From contig NZ_JFHN01000034.1 in the NCBI RefSeq assembly GCF_000590885.1, positions 62,001-126,000 of the forward strand: a stretch of DNA of 64,000 bases, read 5' to 3'. The DNA comes from Erwinia mallotivora. Its GTDB lineage: Bacteria; Pseudomonadota; Gammaproteobacteria; Enterobacterales; Enterobacteriaceae. The position numbers were made by a program, and so were the translations under genes. The notes below the pieces were generated by a model. It saw only the letters and a program-made list of their open reading frames with translations. It made no database searches and was not told the origin of the DNA. Below, piece by piece: positions 17,750 to 27,867 of the stretch (the stretch's first letter is position 1; each line of letters opens with the position of its first letter).

Positions 17750-19075
17750 TCAGGCGAAAATATCTACAGCACCGGTTCCGCTTGCCCGCGCCTGTAAGCT
17801 GGCGGGTACGGCAATCGCCGTGACGTCACTGTCATTCTCTGCACTAAGGCTGAAAGTGTTGCCGCCGCTGTTATTACGCTGCTGCTCCTGCTGACCACTG
17901 AAGCTTTGTCCCTGCTGGAAGGCATCGCTGCTGACGTTACTTTGTCCCAGGTTGATACCACTTTCCGCCAGTGCGCTACGTAATTGCGGCAGAGCGGCTT
18001 CCAGTGCGGCACGCACCTCACTGTGACCTGACACCATATTCAGCTGTGCCTGGTCGTTATCCAGTTTCAGGCTGATCTGAATACTGCCCAGATCCTGCGG
18101 ATGAAGATGCAGCTCTGCGGTCTGTTGACCGTTGCGACTGAACATTACAATCTGCTGTCCCAGCGCCTGTTGCCATTCCGGACTGCCTAACTGCGAACTC
18201 AGTTGCGACGTCGCGGGTGCCGTTACCGTGGTGGTTGTGGCTGGCGTCAGTGCGGCAGAGGCGGCGCTGACGACATTACTGGTTATCGTCGTGGACGTGG
18301 AGGAACTTGAATTTTCTTTGTCAGTCTCTTTAGTTACGTGGCTCAGTACCTGCTGAAACGCGGTATTCAGCTGGCTGCTGTCAGCACTGTTTTTAGCCGC
18401 GCTGTTGCCGTTATTAGCGTTCAGTGACAGCGCAGCAGAAGACCTGTCGCTGGCTTTGGTGTTGGTGTTGCTCTCATCTTCGGTGCTGACGCCGTTATTG
18501 CCGGAGAGCAGTGACGCCAGCGTGGACTGTTTATCACCTTTAATGCTGTCATTCTCACTCTGAGCGTCAGTGCTGCCCGCCTTCAGGGCGGCCTGCGGCT
18601 GTTGCGCCGGTGGTAACATCGCAAACAGGGCCTGCATCGCCTGCATATCACTGTTGCTCAGCGTGGTGCTGGCGGCAGTGGTGTCCGTATTGCTGTCGGT
18701 GCTGGTCTGTTCGGTTTTACTGTCGGCGGCGGCTTTTACTGAGCTTAACAGCGAAGTCGTGGTTTCTGGCTGGTTGAGTGACGCCAGCAGTTTATTCAGC
18801 TTCGTTCTGGCCGACTGGCTGCCTTCAGCCACATCGGTGGTGCTGGTTTCGCTGGCCGGCGTGGTTACCGTGCCTTTCGCCACCGTTTGTCCCTGTAGTG
18901 CCTGCTTCAGTAATTTATTGCCCAGCAGGCTGAGAAATCCCTGGCTACCGGTATCCTGGGGATTATCACCCAGGCTTACGTCGGTGGTGGCGTCGCCCGT
19001 CGTCGCGGCGGAGCCGGACGAGGCCGTGGTGGTGCTGACTTTGGTGGCATTGACAACAATGGGCAACGTGTTCAT
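17750..19075 (-). CDS. fliK: Flagellar hook-length control protein FliK
   Basis: 441-residue secreted ruler protein that sets hook length and switches export specificity through FlhB. The N-terminal two thirds are Ser/Thr/Asn/Gln-rich and low complexity. The C-terminal Flg_hook domain (about 300-385, with [22 protein letters not shown]) is the conserved part, followed by a Gln/Asn-rich tail. ATG 19075 overlaps fliJ by four bases. The N-terminal region diverges strongly from E. coli, which is normal for FliK. Confidence 0.94.
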   Translation of the reverse strand: MNTLPIVVNATKVSTTTASSGSAATTGDATTDVSLGDNPQDTGSQGFLSLLGNKLLKQALQGQTVAKGTVTTPASETSTTDVAEGSQSARTKLNKLLASLNQPETTTSLLSSVKAAADSKTEQTSTDSNTDTTAASTTLSNSDMQAMQALFAMLPPAQQPQAALKAGSTDAQSENDSIKGDKQSTLASLLSGNNGVSTEDESNTNTKASDRSSAALSLNANNGNSAAKNSADSSQLNTAFQQVLSHVTKETDKENSSSSTSTTITSNVVSAASAALTPATTTTVTAPATSQLSSQLGSPEWQQALGQQIVMFSRNGQQTAELHLHPQDLGSIQISLKLDNDQAQLNMVSGHSEVRAALEAALPQLRSALAESGINLGQSNVSSDAFQQGQSFSGQQEQQRNNSGGNTFSLSAENDSDVTAIAVPASLQARASGTGAVDIFA

Positions 19076-19518
19076 TCGCCTTTCCTCAATGATGCCCGTT
19101 GGGCAAATTCATCCATCCGTTTCTGATCGAGACGGTTTTCCTGTAGTAATTCGTTCGCCAGCGCACGAGCCTGAAGGGTTTCGTAGGCGTGCAGCCGTTT
19201 CTGTTTATCGCGCCAGTAGCTGAGTGCTTTCTCCAGGCGACTGTCCCAGTGCGCCAGCTGCTGGCGATGCTGTTCAATGGCACTTTCCAGCGTGGCGATA
19301 AACTGATGATAGTTGTACCAGCGGGTGCTGTTGATGCCCTCTGACATATTATTGTTGAGCGTTTTACGGTACTCATCCTGGTAGTTAAGCAGCATCGACA
19401 GCTGTTCGTCAGCCTGCTTCTGCGCCCGCCGCACTTCGCCCAGCTGAATCGCGGCTTTATCGAGGTCTTTCTGCGCCAGATCGCACAGTGTGTCTATCGG
19501 TGAGGCTTGCTTGCTCAT
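19072..19518 (-). CDS. fliJ: Flagellar export chaperone FliJ
   Basis: 148-residue coiled-coil protein, helical from end to end, that sits in the FliI hexamer like the gamma subunit of F1-ATPase and couples it to the gate. Sequence such as [19 protein letters not shown] is characteristic. The chosen start is ATG 19518 ([15 protein letters not shown]); in-frame ATGs at 19524 and 19530 are close alternatives. Lies between fliI and fliK in the fliF-fliK operon. Confidence 0.94.
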   Translation of the reverse strand: MSKQASPIDTLCDLAQKDLDKAAIQLGEVRRAQKQADEQLSMLLNYQDEYRKTLNNNMSEGINSTRWYNYHQFIATLESAIEQHRQQLAHWDSRLEKALSYWRDKQKRLHAYETLQARALANELLQENRLDQKRMDEFAQRASLRKGE

Positions 19519-19533
19519 GCTCATCTCCACCCG

Positions 19534-20895
19534 TTAGCCAAAAATTGCCTGTAAATGCAGGCAGGCATCGTCATAAGTACTGCGTTCAAACATTCCCTGT
19601 TGCAGAAAAGTTTCCAGCTCAGGATAAAGTTTAATCGCTTTGTCCAGCATTGGATCGCTGCCTGCGGCATAGGCACCCACGCTGACCAGGTCGCGGTTAC
19701 GCTGATAGCTCGACAGCAGCTGTTTGAACTGGCGTACCCGTGCGTAATGATTTTCATCGATCAGATGCGCCATTACGCGGCTGATCGAGGCCTCAATATC
19801 GATGGCCGGATAATGCCCCGATTCCGCCAGACGACGTGAAAGCACAATGTGACCATCGAGGATGGCACGCGCCGAGTCGGCAATCGGGTCCTGCTGGTCA
19901 TCCCCTTCGGTCAGCACGGTATAAAAAGCGGTAATTGAGCCGCCACCATCAATACCGTTACCGGCGCGTTCGACCAGTGCGGGCAGTTTGGCAAAGACCG
20001 ACGGCGGATAACCTTTGGTGGCCGGTGGCTCGCCGATAGCCAGCGCAATCTCACGCTGGGCCATGGCATAGCGGGTCAGGGAATCCATAATCAGCAGCAC
20101 ATGCTGACCACGGTCACGGAAATCTTCGGCGATACGGGTGGCGTAAGCGGCACCCTGCATCCGCAGCAACGGCGACACGTCCGCCGGGGCGGCGATAACC
20201 ACGGCACGGGCGCGGCCCTCGCTGCCAAGAATGTTTTCAATAAAGTCTTTTACTTCACGACCACGTTCGCCGATTAATCCCACCACAATCACATCGGCTT
20301 TGGTGTAACGGGCCATCATGCCCAGCAACACGCTTTTGCCGACGCCGGAACCGGCAAACAGCCCCATACGCTGGCCGCGTCCGACGGTGAGCAGGGCGTT
20401 GATCGCCCGCACACCGGTATCCAGCACGTCGGTAATCGGCGTACGTTGCAGCGGGTTAAAGGGTGGGGTGATCAACGGTGCGCGATAACCGGTTTCCGGT
20501 GAAGGCAGGCCGTCCAGCGGCCGACCGCTTCCATCCAGCACCCGGCCTAACAGTTCCGGGCCCAGCATCAGCTGCTTACCGCTTTGCTGATTGTCCCCGG
20601 CCACGCGGGCATAAACCCGCGCGCCGGGCAAAATGCCTTCCACTTCTTCCAGCGGCATCAGAAACAGTTTCTGCCCGTTAAAGCCCACCACTTCGCTTTC
20701 CACCTCAGCGATACCGTTGGCGTCGGCACGTTCGATAACGCAGGTGGCACCCAGCGGCAGTTGCAGACCGGTGGCTTCAAGCACCAGACCGGTGGCGCGG
20801 GTCAGGCGGCCATAGCGGCGCACGTCGGGTAACTGCGTCAGACGGTGTTCGAAGGCGTCAAGTGCGCCCAGCCAGCGTGACAGGCGGGTACTCAT
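19534..20895 (-). CDS. fliI: Flagellum-specific ATPase FliI
   Basis: 453-residue ATPase related to F1-beta that energises and initiates flagellar protein export. Walker A is [13 protein letters not shown] at about 168-180; Walker B lies in [13 protein letters not shown] near 260; the Arg finger region follows in SISRVMAHL. The start at ATG 20895 overlaps the fliH stop by one base; a frame open to 20925 would run into fliH without an added ribosome site. N-terminal residues bind FliH and membrane. Confidence 0.96.
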   Translation of the reverse strand: MSTRLSRWLGALDAFEHRLTQLPDVRRYGRLTRATGLVLEATGLQLPLGATCVIERADANGIAEVESEVVGFNGQKLFLMPLEEVEGILPGARVYARVAGDNQQSGKQLMLGPELLGRVLDGSGRPLDGLPSPETGYRAPLITPPFNPLQRTPITDVLDTGVRAINALLTVGRGQRMGLFAGSGVGKSVLLGMMARYTKADVIVVGLIGERGREVKDFIENILGSEGRARAVVIAAPADVSPLLRMQGAAYATRIAEDFRDRGQHVLLIMDSLTRYAMAQREIALAIGEPPATKGYPPSVFAKLPALVERAGNGIDGGGSITAFYTVLTEGDDQQDPIADSARAILDGHIVLSRRLAESGHYPAIDIEASISRVMAHLIDENHYARVRQFKQLLSSYQRNRDLVSVGAYAAGSDPMLDKAIKLYPELETFLQQGMFERSTYDDACLHLQAIFG

Positions 20896-21587
20896 CAGAG
20901 TTCCCCCGGTGCGGCAAGGCGGCAAAGTTCATGCCAGCGGGTGGCGATACTGGCATCCAGATCGCCATCTTCAGCGCTGACTTTACAGCCACCCGGATGG
21001 ATAGTGCTGTCGGCAACCAGCCGCCAGTTATGCAGGCTGAGCGTCGCCCCCAGATTCTGCTCAATACGCGGCAGATCGTCCGGATGCACGCGCAGGGTGG
21101 GTTTGCCACTGAACATCGGTTCCTGCTGAATCATGCCCTGGATTTGCCGCAGCAGGGCGGTGCCGTCAACGTGCGGTGCCTGGCCGATCACCTGGCGGGC
21201 TGCTTCAAGCGCCATCTGCATCAGGCGGGCGGCAATCACGCTGTCAAGGGCCTCCAGCGTCTGGTGGAATTCTGAAACCAGCTGCTGCATCCGCGCCTGC
21301 AAAGGGGCCTGCTGCTGCTGCGCATCCATCAGCCCCTGCTGAAAACCGGCTTCGTAACCGGCTCGTTGCCCTTCGCTGTAGCCTTTCTGCTGGCCTTCGG
21401 CGTAACCCAGACCCTGTGCTTCATTGCGCACCTGCGTCTGCAACTGTTCCAGCTCAAACTGCTGCTGGTTGAAGGACTCTTCCGGTTGCGGGACCGGCTC
21501 GTCCAGCGGTTCGCTTAGCGGCTTGTTCAGCTGGCCCAGGTCGTTGGGCTGCCAGCGTTGCCAGGGCAGGGATGCGTTATCAGACAT
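20895..21587 (-). CDS. fliH: Flagellar assembly protein FliH
   Basis: 230-residue negative regulator of FliI that tethers the ATPase to FliN. The N-terminal tryptophans ([11 protein letters not shown]) that bind FliN/FlhA are present, followed by a Gln-rich stalk with GxxxG-like repeats ([20 protein letters not shown], about 85-105) and a C-terminal V-ATPase subunit E-like domain. ATG 21587 overlaps the end of fliG by eight bases. Confidence 0.95.
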   Translation of the reverse strand: MSDNASLPWQRWQPNDLGQLNKPLSEPLDEPVPQPEESFNQQQFELEQLQTQVRNEAQGLGYAEGQQKGYSEGQRAGYEAGFQQGLMDAQQQQAPLQARMQQLVSEFHQTLEALDSVIAARLMQMALEAARQVIGQAPHVDGTALLRQIQGMIQQEPMFSGKPTLRVHPDDLPRIEQNLGATLSLHNWRLVADSTIHPGGCKVSAEDGDLDASIATRWHELCRLAAPGEL

Positions 21588-22572
21588 ACTGTTCCTCGCC
21601 ACCGCCGATTACCATCTCGCCGCTCTCTGCCAGACGACGAACAATAAGCAGGATCGCTTTCTGTTCGTTCTCGACCGCAGACATACGCATCGGTCCCCGG
21701 TTTGCCAGGTCGTCGCGCAGGATATCGGCGGCGCGCTGGGACATGTTGCGCAGGAATTTCTCGCGCAGTGGTTGGTCGGAGCCTTTCAGCGCGATCAGCA
21801 GCGATTCGGATTCCACTTCCTGCAACAGACGCTGGATACTGCGGTCGTCGACTTCCACCAGGTTTTCGAACAGGAACATCTCGTCGATGATTTTCTGTGC
21901 CAGTTCGCCATCGAATTCGCGCACCGCTTCGATAACGGCTTCTTCCTGCTGCGTCTTCATCAGGTTGATGATTTCCGCTGCGGTTCTCACGCCGCCCATC
22001 TTCGCACGTTTGAGGTTCTGACCGTCGAGCAGGCCATTGAGCACTTCGGTCAGCTCGGCCAGCGCGGCAGGCTGCACCCCACCAAAGGTGGCAATACGCA
22101 GCATCACATCGTGACGCAGACGCTCGTCGAACTGCGCCAGAATATCGGCCGCCTGCGCGCGTTTCAGATGGACCAGAATGGTGGCGATGATCTGCGGATG
22201 TTCGTCGCGGATCAGATCGGCAGCCGCCTGTGGTTCCATAAAGTTAAGCGTTTCCATACCGCTGGTGGTTTCGCGGGTTTCCAGAATGTCTTCCAGCAGG
22301 CTGGAAGCACGCTCTTCGCCCAGCGCTTTCACCAGCACGGTACGCAGATAGTCATTGGAGTTGACGCTCAGCGCGGCGAACTGTTCCGCATCCACTTCAA
22401 ATTCACGCAGCACTTCGGTCAGCTGCTTATGCGACACCTGACGCATATTAGAGATAGCGGCACTCAGGTGCTGCACTTCGCGGGTGCCGAGGTGTTTGAA
22501 CACCTCCGCCGCGCGGTCTTCGCCAATGGTCATCATCAGGATGGCGCTTTTTTCGGTACCGTTAAGACTCAT
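21580..22572 (-). CDS. fliG: Flagellar motor switch protein FliG
   Basis: 330-residue C-ring protein that contacts stator MotA and generates torque. Very close to E. coli FliG: the N-terminal FliF-binding domain, the EHPQ motif in [15 protein letters not shown] (about 125), the Gly-Gly hinge and the charged C-terminal helix with [12 protein letters not shown] and [18 protein letters not shown] 22572 overlaps the fliF stop by four bases; a GTG-type extension to 22590 is unnecessary. Confidence 0.97.
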   Translation of the reverse strand: MSLNGTEKSAILMMTIGEDRAAEVFKHLGTREVQHLSAAISNMRQVSHKQLTEVLREFEVDAEQFAALSVNSNDYLRTVLVKALGEERASSLLEDILETRETTSGMETLNFMEPQAAADLIRDEHPQIIATILVHLKRAQAADILAQFDERLRHDVMLRIATFGGVQPAALAELTEVLNGLLDGQNLKRAKMGGVRTAAEIINLMKTQQEEAVIEAVREFDGELAQKIIDEMFLFENLVEVDDRSIQRLLQEVESESLLIALKGSDQPLREKFLRNMSQRAADILRDDLANRGPMRMSAVENEQKAILLIVRRLAESGEMVIGGGEEQYV

Positions 22573-24305
22573 AGTTCGTCCTTCATCCACTGGCGAATGA
22601 CCAGAGCCACCACGCGTGGGTCATTTTCTGACATTTCACGAATGCGTTGGCTCATTACCTCAGCGCTCATGCGGTGCTGAGACTTACGTTCCTGGTCAAG
22701 TTCATCTTTCGACAGCTTGACGGAGACAGCATCTTCATCCTGAGAGCGATTCTGCTGGGCGATAGCCACGGCTTCGGCGGCGACTCTGTCCTGTTCCGCT
22801 TTACGACGCAGCTGTGGGCGAACCAGCTTGCGATACAGGATCCAGGCCACAATCAGCACCAGCAACCAGCGACCGGCTTCCATAATCTGGTCGATAAACG
22901 ACTGCTGCTGCCAGAATGGCAGGTCGCCACCGGTTTCTGCGGTTTCATTAAACTGCGAGTTGACCACGTTGAGGCTGTCGCCGCGTTTATCTGAATAGCC
23001 CATCGCTTCGCGGGTCAGATTTTCAATCTGCTTAATCTGTGCATCGCTCAGTGCAATCGGTTTACCCGCCGCGTCGGCCTTGTAATTGACCACTACTGCT
23101 ACTGACAGACGCTGTACTTCACCCACATTCATTTTGGTGTGAAGAATGGTGCGATCCACCTCATAGTTGGTGGTATTCGCGTTGCTGGTATTAGATGGAA
23201 CGGTACTCTTACTGCTGTTGTTCTGATTCGCGTTGTTATTCGCCGTATTGCCATTCGCATTGTTGCCATTTGCGTTGTTGCCATTCGCCTGATTGTTATT
23301 GTTGTTGGGCGTGGTAACAGGGGCACTGTTGGCAGGAGCAGGCTGATTGGACAGGGCACCGGGGACACCACCCGGATACTGGCCACCAATCTGCTCGCTA
23401 CTGTTGGTCTGACGTGAACGAATAGCCTGGTTAGCCGTGTCGCTGTTCGGCTGGTATTTTTCGTCAGTCTGTTCACGGCTGTTAAAGTCAATTTGCGCGG
23501 TGACCTGCGCGTGGACGTTACCGTTGCCCACAATGGGGTTAAGGATAGCTTCGATACGCTGCTGGTAACGGTTCTCCACATCGGTGGCATATTTCAGTTG
23601 CGCATCATTCAGGTCGCGACCGGCATTGTCAGACTGGGTCAGCAAATGGCCTGCCTGGTCAACAACGGTCACGTTGCCCGGTGGCAGCCCGGCTACGCTG
23701 CTGGAAACCATGTGCACGATGGCGCTGACCTGGCCCGGATCGAGTGCGCGGCCAGGTTGCAGGTTGAGGGTGACGGAGGCGGTCGGCGATTTCTGCTCAC
23801 GGACAAACAGGGTCGGTTTTGGCATGGCGAGATGGACACGAACATTTTTCACCGGGCCTAAGGTTTCAATCGTGCGTGACAGTTCACCTTCCAGCGCACG
23901 CTGGTAATTGACCTGTTCGCTGAACTGGCTGATACCGAATTTTTCCTGGTCCAGCAGCTCAAAGCCTACCGCGCCGCCTTTCGGCAGCCCCTGCTGGGCA
24001 AGACGCAGGCGCAGTTCGTAAACTTTTTCAGCGGGTACGGTGATCGCGCCGCTTTTGTCATCGAACTGATAGGGGATGTTCATCTGGGTCAGCTGAGTGA
24101 TGATCGCGCCACCGTCCTCATCGCTGAGGTTGTTATAAAGCACACGGTAGTCGGGCTGTCTGGCCCACAATACCATGGCGATAACAATGGCGATGGCCGC
24201 CGCCGCTGCAATGATCATCGGGATGCGAGGATTAGCGCGTAGGCGAGCGAAAAGGTCGTTCAGGCCTTTCTTCTCTGGTTGATCCTGCGTGACAGTTGCA
24301 TTCAT
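22569..24305 (-). CDS. fliF: Flagellar MS-ring protein FliF
   Basis: 578-residue protein that builds the MS ring, the base of the motor. Membrane helices at about 29-48 and 457-477 flank a periplasmic region with the YscJ-like ring-building domain (about 50-225) and the FliF C domain. The C-terminal tail ([19 protein letters not shown]...) binds FliG. Oddity: between about residues 330 and 370 there is an Asn/Gly/Ala tract with a near-perfect five-residue repeat. First gene of the fliF-fliK operon; ATG 24305 has a GGAAAGAG ribosome site. Confidence 0.96.
   Translation of the reverse strand: MNATVTQDQPEKKGLNDLFARLRANPRIPMIIAAAAAIAIVIAMVLWARQPDYRVLYNNLSDEDGGAIITQLTQMNIPYQFDDKSGAITVPAEKVYELRLRLAQQGLPKGGAVGFELLDQEKFGISQFSEQVNYQRALEGELSRTIETLGPVKNVRVHLAMPKPTLFVREQKSPTASVTLNLQPGRALDPGQVSAIVHMVSSSVAGLPPGNVTVVDQAGHLLTQSDNAGRDLNDAQLKYATDVENRYQQRIEAILNPIVGNGNVHAQVTAQIDFNSREQTDEKYQPNSDTANQAIRSRQTNSSEQIGGQYPGGVPGALSNQPAPANSAPVTTPNNNNNQANGNNANGNNANGNTANNNANQNNSSKSTVPSNTSNANTTNYEVDRTILHTKMNVGEVQRLSVAVVVNYKADAAGKPIALSDAQIKQIENLTREAMGYSDKRGDSLNVVNSQFNETAETGGDLPFWQQQSFIDQIMEAGRWLLVLIVAWILYRKLVRPQLRRKAEQDRVAAEAVAIAQQNRSQDEDAVSVKLSKDELDQERKSQHRMSAEVMSQRIREMSENDPRVVALVIRQWMKDEL
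23215..23310 (-). repeat. Tandem 15-base repeats encoding NGNNA in FliF
   Basis: Three to four degenerate copies of a 15-base unit (core GTTGCCATTTGCGTT on the plus strand) encode an Asn/Gly/Ala-rich segment in the periplasmic loop of FliF. Length variation in whole units would keep the frame. Confidence 0.7.
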
Positions 24306-24543
24306 GACTCTTTCCTGCCTGACAGTTGACCGGACTGATTCGTGTAGTGTCGTAACAAAACTGACTCCCTGAGCGACTTACAAAAAATTTTCACTTCTGA
24401 TACCTGCCATTATTTTCTTAAACCGGAAATTCGATGGGTGGATAAGCCATCTTTTTTGCTCTCATTTAGCGGCTTTGTCCGTTTGACACTGTGTTAAGTT
24501 TTGCAGCAGTGAAATTACCGCTGTGCAACAACCGGAGATCAGA
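24306..24543. promoter_or_regulatory. Divergent promoter region fliF / fliE
   Basis: 238 bases between divergent class II flagellar operons, where FlhD4C2 sites are expected. I see a TTGACA at about 24483-24488 toward fliE, but no sigma-28 sequence and no FlhDC site I can place with confidence. Confidence 0.5.
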
Positions 24544-24855
24544 ATGGCAATTCAGGGTATTGAGAGTGTGATTCAACAGCTGCAAACCGCAGCGGTGAAA
24601 GCGAGTGGCGGCACGACCGAAGCAACGAACCAGGCTGATTTTGCCGGTGAGCTGAAGGCGGCGCTGGATAAAATCAGTGACACACAGAATACGGCGCGCA
24701 CGCAGGCGCAGGATTTCGAGCTGGGCAAGCCGGGTGTCAATCTGAACGATGTGATGGTGGATATGCAGAAGTCATCGGTATCGATGCAGATGGGCATTCA
24801 GGTACGTAACAAGCTGGTCAGTGCTTATACCGATATTATGAATATGCAGGTGTAG
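24544..24855 (+). CDS. fliE: Flagellar hook-basal body complex protein FliE
   Basis: 103-residue protein that joins the MS ring to the proximal rod. The conserved C-terminal half ([26 protein letters not shown]) is present. ATG 24544 is preceded by GGAG and gives the MAIQGIES start seen in relatives; a frame seven codons longer lacks support. Transcribed divergently from fliF and followed by a hairpin 240 bases downstream. Confidence 0.96.
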   Translation: MAIQGIESVIQQLQTAAVKASGGTTEATNQADFAGELKAALDKISDTQNTARTQAQDFELGKPGVNLNDVMVDMQKSSVSMQMGIQVRNKLVSAYTDIMNMQV

Positions 24856-25095
24856 TGGGCTGATTGACGGCCATAAATTCGTCAGGTTCTTTTAACCGGG
24901 GCACCATACGGCGCTGTGGCATTCGACGTGAGTTATGCAACCCGCGAAGGTGGGATGTCGGTTCCGGCATCCTGCTGTCATTTGTGCTGCCCGTCATTTA
25001 CCCGCAGGGCAGCAGCGGTGCACCTGTTTACCGGCCGAAGAGGTTGCGTTTAAAAATGGTGATGAGTTGTCTGGCGAACAATGGGGTGATTCAGG

Positions 25096-25130
25096 CGGCT
25101 AAAGCAGGATGCGTCCTGCGTTAGCCGTTT
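25096..25130 (+). terminator. Terminator between fliE and the RgpF-like gene
   Basis: Stem of seven (CGGCTAA / TTAGCCG) and six (GCAGGA / TCCTGC) base pairs with one mismatch, loop TGCG, followed by TTTG. It lies immediately beyond the end of the convergent minus-strand gene, so it can separate the two transcripts. Confidence 0.7.
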
Positions 25131-25135
25131 GTCGG

Positions 25136-26416
25136 TTAAATATAGCCGTGTTTGAACGCCAGCTTTTTGAAACCAAAGTGGAAATTTTTTCCGGCGAGAC
25201 GGGCAGCGATCATTTTTTTGAATTCTTCTGCTTCCTGCGGATCGGTAATCGATTCGGTGATCCTGATAATGTCATACATGCTGTAGGCGCAGCGGTACAG
25301 CAAATCAAGTTTGATTATCGGTAACCCAAGTTTCTTGAAAATCAGGCCATTGAGGTGGATCTGTGAACCCTGAGTTAACAGCTCGATACAGACGCTTTTT
25401 AACGCATTCAACAGCTCTTTTGTTGGCTCTGAGCCTGGCATTTTCAGGTAGTCGAGCCACTGCATAAAGCTGAGAAAATGGGCTCCGGTTTCTATCTCAT
25501 CCTGATAATATTCTTCGTTGTGGTAGTAATCCTTGTTCTTCAGGATCAATATACCTTTCATATATTTCCTGAAGTAAGAGTCAATGACAACATTCTGGCA
25601 AAAGCGTTTATTCAGGCTGACAGCCGAGCCTGAAAAATCGTCACCGTCTCGCATCGACCTGATTAACTCGACCAGTCGGGGGGTGTCTGATGCCCATTTA
25701 TCAATATACTGTGCGTTATATAAAGCAACACAGTCGTCATCGCCCAGACTGATTGACTTAAGTACTTTCGACAGACCCAACTCACCGGTTTTTATTATTT
25801 TCGGGCGAATATTGGTTTTCTTATAATCAGACCAGTACTGGATGAATTTTTTATTATTGATTATCGCACTGGAAAGACTGATGAAGAATGAGCCGAGATG
25901 TCTCTCGATGTCGTGATTCTCCGTAGCACCCAGCACATTTTTTTTTGTGGAAACCATTTCATCAATAAATTCATCCAGCCCATCGGTGCAGTAATAGACG
26001 CTGTCATTGCACATAATCAGGCGCTGGCACTGCTGGTGGAGATTTTCTTTATACAGGTAATTAAAACAGTCTTTATAACTGCCAAAATCGCGGCCAAGGT
26101 TATCTCTTTCGATATAAACATCAATAAGCTGGGATATTCTTTCTGCTTCTTCACGCACCAGCGATGAGGTGTTGGCAGCAATCACCATCGCCCCTTTTTT
26201 CTTCAGTGCGGAGAGAAATCTTTCAACGTCTTTTCTTAACAGTCCCTTTTCATACAGCGCCATAACCACGATCAGCTCTGAGGGGTGACTGTTTTCATTT
26301 ACCACCACTAACTTGCTTTTAGTTCGGTAAGTTTCAGAAAGCGATCTGACGGTGAAGTGCGTATCCAGATAAAGTTTTACAGCCAGGTTTTTGGAAAGTG
26401 TTCTGACTCTTGGCAT
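25136..26416 (-). CDS. RgpF-like (rhamnan synthesis F family) protein
   Basis: 426-residue cytoplasmic protein resembling the RgpF family (PF05045), which is found with polysaccharide and glycan synthesis genes and likely has a glycosyltransferase role. The family core is visible: IERDNLGRDFGSYKDCFNYL near residue 105, then RLIMCNDSVYY and a His/Glu-rich stretch (ATENHDIERHLGSFFISL). GC content is lower than in the flanking fli genes, suggesting later arrival. Two starts, ATG 26422 and 26416, share one AGGA site; 26416 has better spacing. Its place inside a flagellar locus suggests filament glycosylation, but that is inference. Confidence 0.7.
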   Translation of the reverse strand: MPRVRTLSKNLAVKLYLDTHFTVRSLSETYRTKSKLVVVNENSHPSELIVVMALYEKGLLRKDVERFLSALKKKGAMVIAANTSSLVREEAERISQLIDVYIERDNLGRDFGSYKDCFNYLYKENLHQQCQRLIMCNDSVYYCTDGLDEFIDEMVSTKKNVLGATENHDIERHLGSFFISLSSAIINNKKFIQYWSDYKKTNIRPKIIKTGELGLSKVLKSISLGDDDCVALYNAQYIDKWASDTPRLVELIRSMRDGDDFSGSAVSLNKRFCQNVVIDSYFRKYMKGILILKNKDYYHNEEYYQDEIETGAHFLSFMQWLDYLKMPGSEPTKELLNALKSVCIELLTQGSQIHLNGLIFKKLGLPIIKLDLLYRCAYSMYDIIRITESITDPQEAEEFKKMIAARLAGKNFHFGFKKLAFKHGYI

Positions 26417-26757
26417 GTCCATGAATCCTTTTTAAGCAATGGCGCTTTATAGCATTTTTTTTATGTACCAGGCAAACGTTAACAGAGGAACAAATGCATA
26501 TTGTAGCAAGCTTGTGAGAATTTCATCTAAAATTCGTTGTGCTTTTTTTTACCAGTGGATACAGACCTCTGCGGAAATTAAGAATTGCGATAAATAACTG
26601 GCACTGAACGCTCAGGGTGAGCATTGTGGATAATGATGACGACCCGCTGTTATTACTGCCCAGGAAATTCCAGCTTAGTACCGGATATTTCCATGAAGCC
26701 GTTGAGCTTTTTCTGATTAGCAGAAGAACTAACATGTTCACTAATGCCGACAGAGGA

Positions 26758-26793
26758 TACAGAATAAAATCGGCCGGTCGATTTTATTCTGTA
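26758..26793. repeat. Large perfect inverted repeat
   Basis: Fifteen-base arms (TACAGAATAAAATCG and its exact complement) around the six-base centre GCCGGT. It is AT-rich in the arms, has no T-tract after it and no gene within 300 bases on either side, so it is not an obvious terminator. Confidence 0.85.
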
Positions 26794-26837
26794 GTTCTGG
26801 TTGAAAAATGAACAAAATGTATGCGATGTCAGCGAGG

Positions 26838-26905
26838 CCCGCCGGGCACAGAACTTAACCGCACACTTAAAACTACTGCCCTACTAATTCTGCCACGAGG
26901 TATCA
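26838..26905 (-). pseudogene. Degraded tRNA-Leu-like sequence
   Basis: On the minus strand TGGCAGAATTAGTAGGGCA resembles the D-arm of enterobacterial tRNA-Leu (TGGTGGAATCGGTAGACAC type), and GTGTGCGGTTAAGTTCTG resembles the end of its long variable arm and T-loop (CTGTGCGGGTTCAAGTCC type), in the right order, with TTTTAA at the anticodon position between them. The acceptor stem does not pair and the spacing is short, so it cannot be functional. It is a remnant or a coincidence. Confidence 0.35.
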
Positions 26906-27867
26906 TTTTACTCCTCAACGCTGTACCGGCTCACATTGTATTTCCCTTGTGTAATAATCACATTCAGTCAATGTAATCAACAGGACTATCCTGCGGGGCT
27001 GTTAGTCGTGGGGTAAGGCAGGGTGATTGCGGAAAGAATGAGTACATGTTGTCTTACCGCGGAAAAAAGTAGCAGACTACTATGGATGCGGGTGACCAGA
27101 GTAACCCTGCAACAAACCGTAGCTGCAGTTAGCGCTGAAAAAAATAAAATTATCAGTACCGGAGCAGATTTCACCTTGCAGCGTGATATCTCACAACAGC
27201 AAAGTCGGTAAGAAAATATATTCAGTTATTATATTGCTATAGCCAGCTGCCATTACAGGCTGCTGAAAAGTGATAAAAATATAATAGTATTAAATTACGC
27301 TGAGCCTGAGCTCAGTTCATACTTATCATCCCGAATGCCGTTTTCCTGTCAGGTGTAATTTTTTACAGAAACATCTGTAGCTAATTATTTGCAGGATGTC
27401 TTTCTCCGGGCAATTTTTTAAGGGAATGCTTCTGACTAAAATGTTATTAATGAAAAGCTCAGGGCTGACCAGAAAAACCCTGAAAACAAAAACACCGCCA
27501 GCCATGCACGGCGTTTGATATTAACCCGACATATTTTTTTAAAAAAATGAGAGTGAGTCTGATGGGCAGATAAGTTGATATTCATATTTATTTCGCCTCT
27601 TAACAGCTGAGAACAGGGAACAGGTGTTTTGCCGCTAAGGATAAATATAATCAGCCTCAGATAAATGAAGAATAAACGCGCTTTTTATTCGGGAAATTAT
27701 CTGGTTATTTTTGACTCAAAACAAATATAGCGGCTGAATGTTTCTCATCAGTGTCTGATTGCTTTCTCTGCTGGCGTGAACCAGGCCGGGCGACCTGAGC
27801 GCTGACCGGCCATGCAGACGAAGCTGCCCCCCGCATTCCGGGGCTGAATCTGTAAGCGAGGGGTGAT

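Larger units (their letters stand above)
26417..27867. other. 1.45-kb gene-free, AT-rich stretch
   Basis: No frame here has a credible ribosome site, family match or length. It holds a 15-base-arm palindrome (26758-26793), a degraded tRNA-Leu-like sequence (26838-26905) and otherwise low-GC sequence with many stops. It looks like decayed DNA at a former insertion point within the flagellar region. Confidence 0.6.

Noticed and set aside
21424-22680. 418-codon open frame on the plus strand
   Set aside because: It is antisense to fliH, fliG and the end of fliF, which are strongly conserved; composition is that of an antisense shadow in GC-rich DNA.
23215-23310. CRISPR array suggested by regular short repeats
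   Set aside because: The repeats are 15 bases with no spacers and are in frame inside fliF.
24864-25124. 86-codon frame after fliE
   Set aside because: No start signal, odd composition, and it runs through the terminator hairpin.
27023-27211. 62-codon frame in the gene-free stretch
   Set aside because: No ribosome site, no recognisable domain and an opposite-strand frame of equal length; treated as chance.
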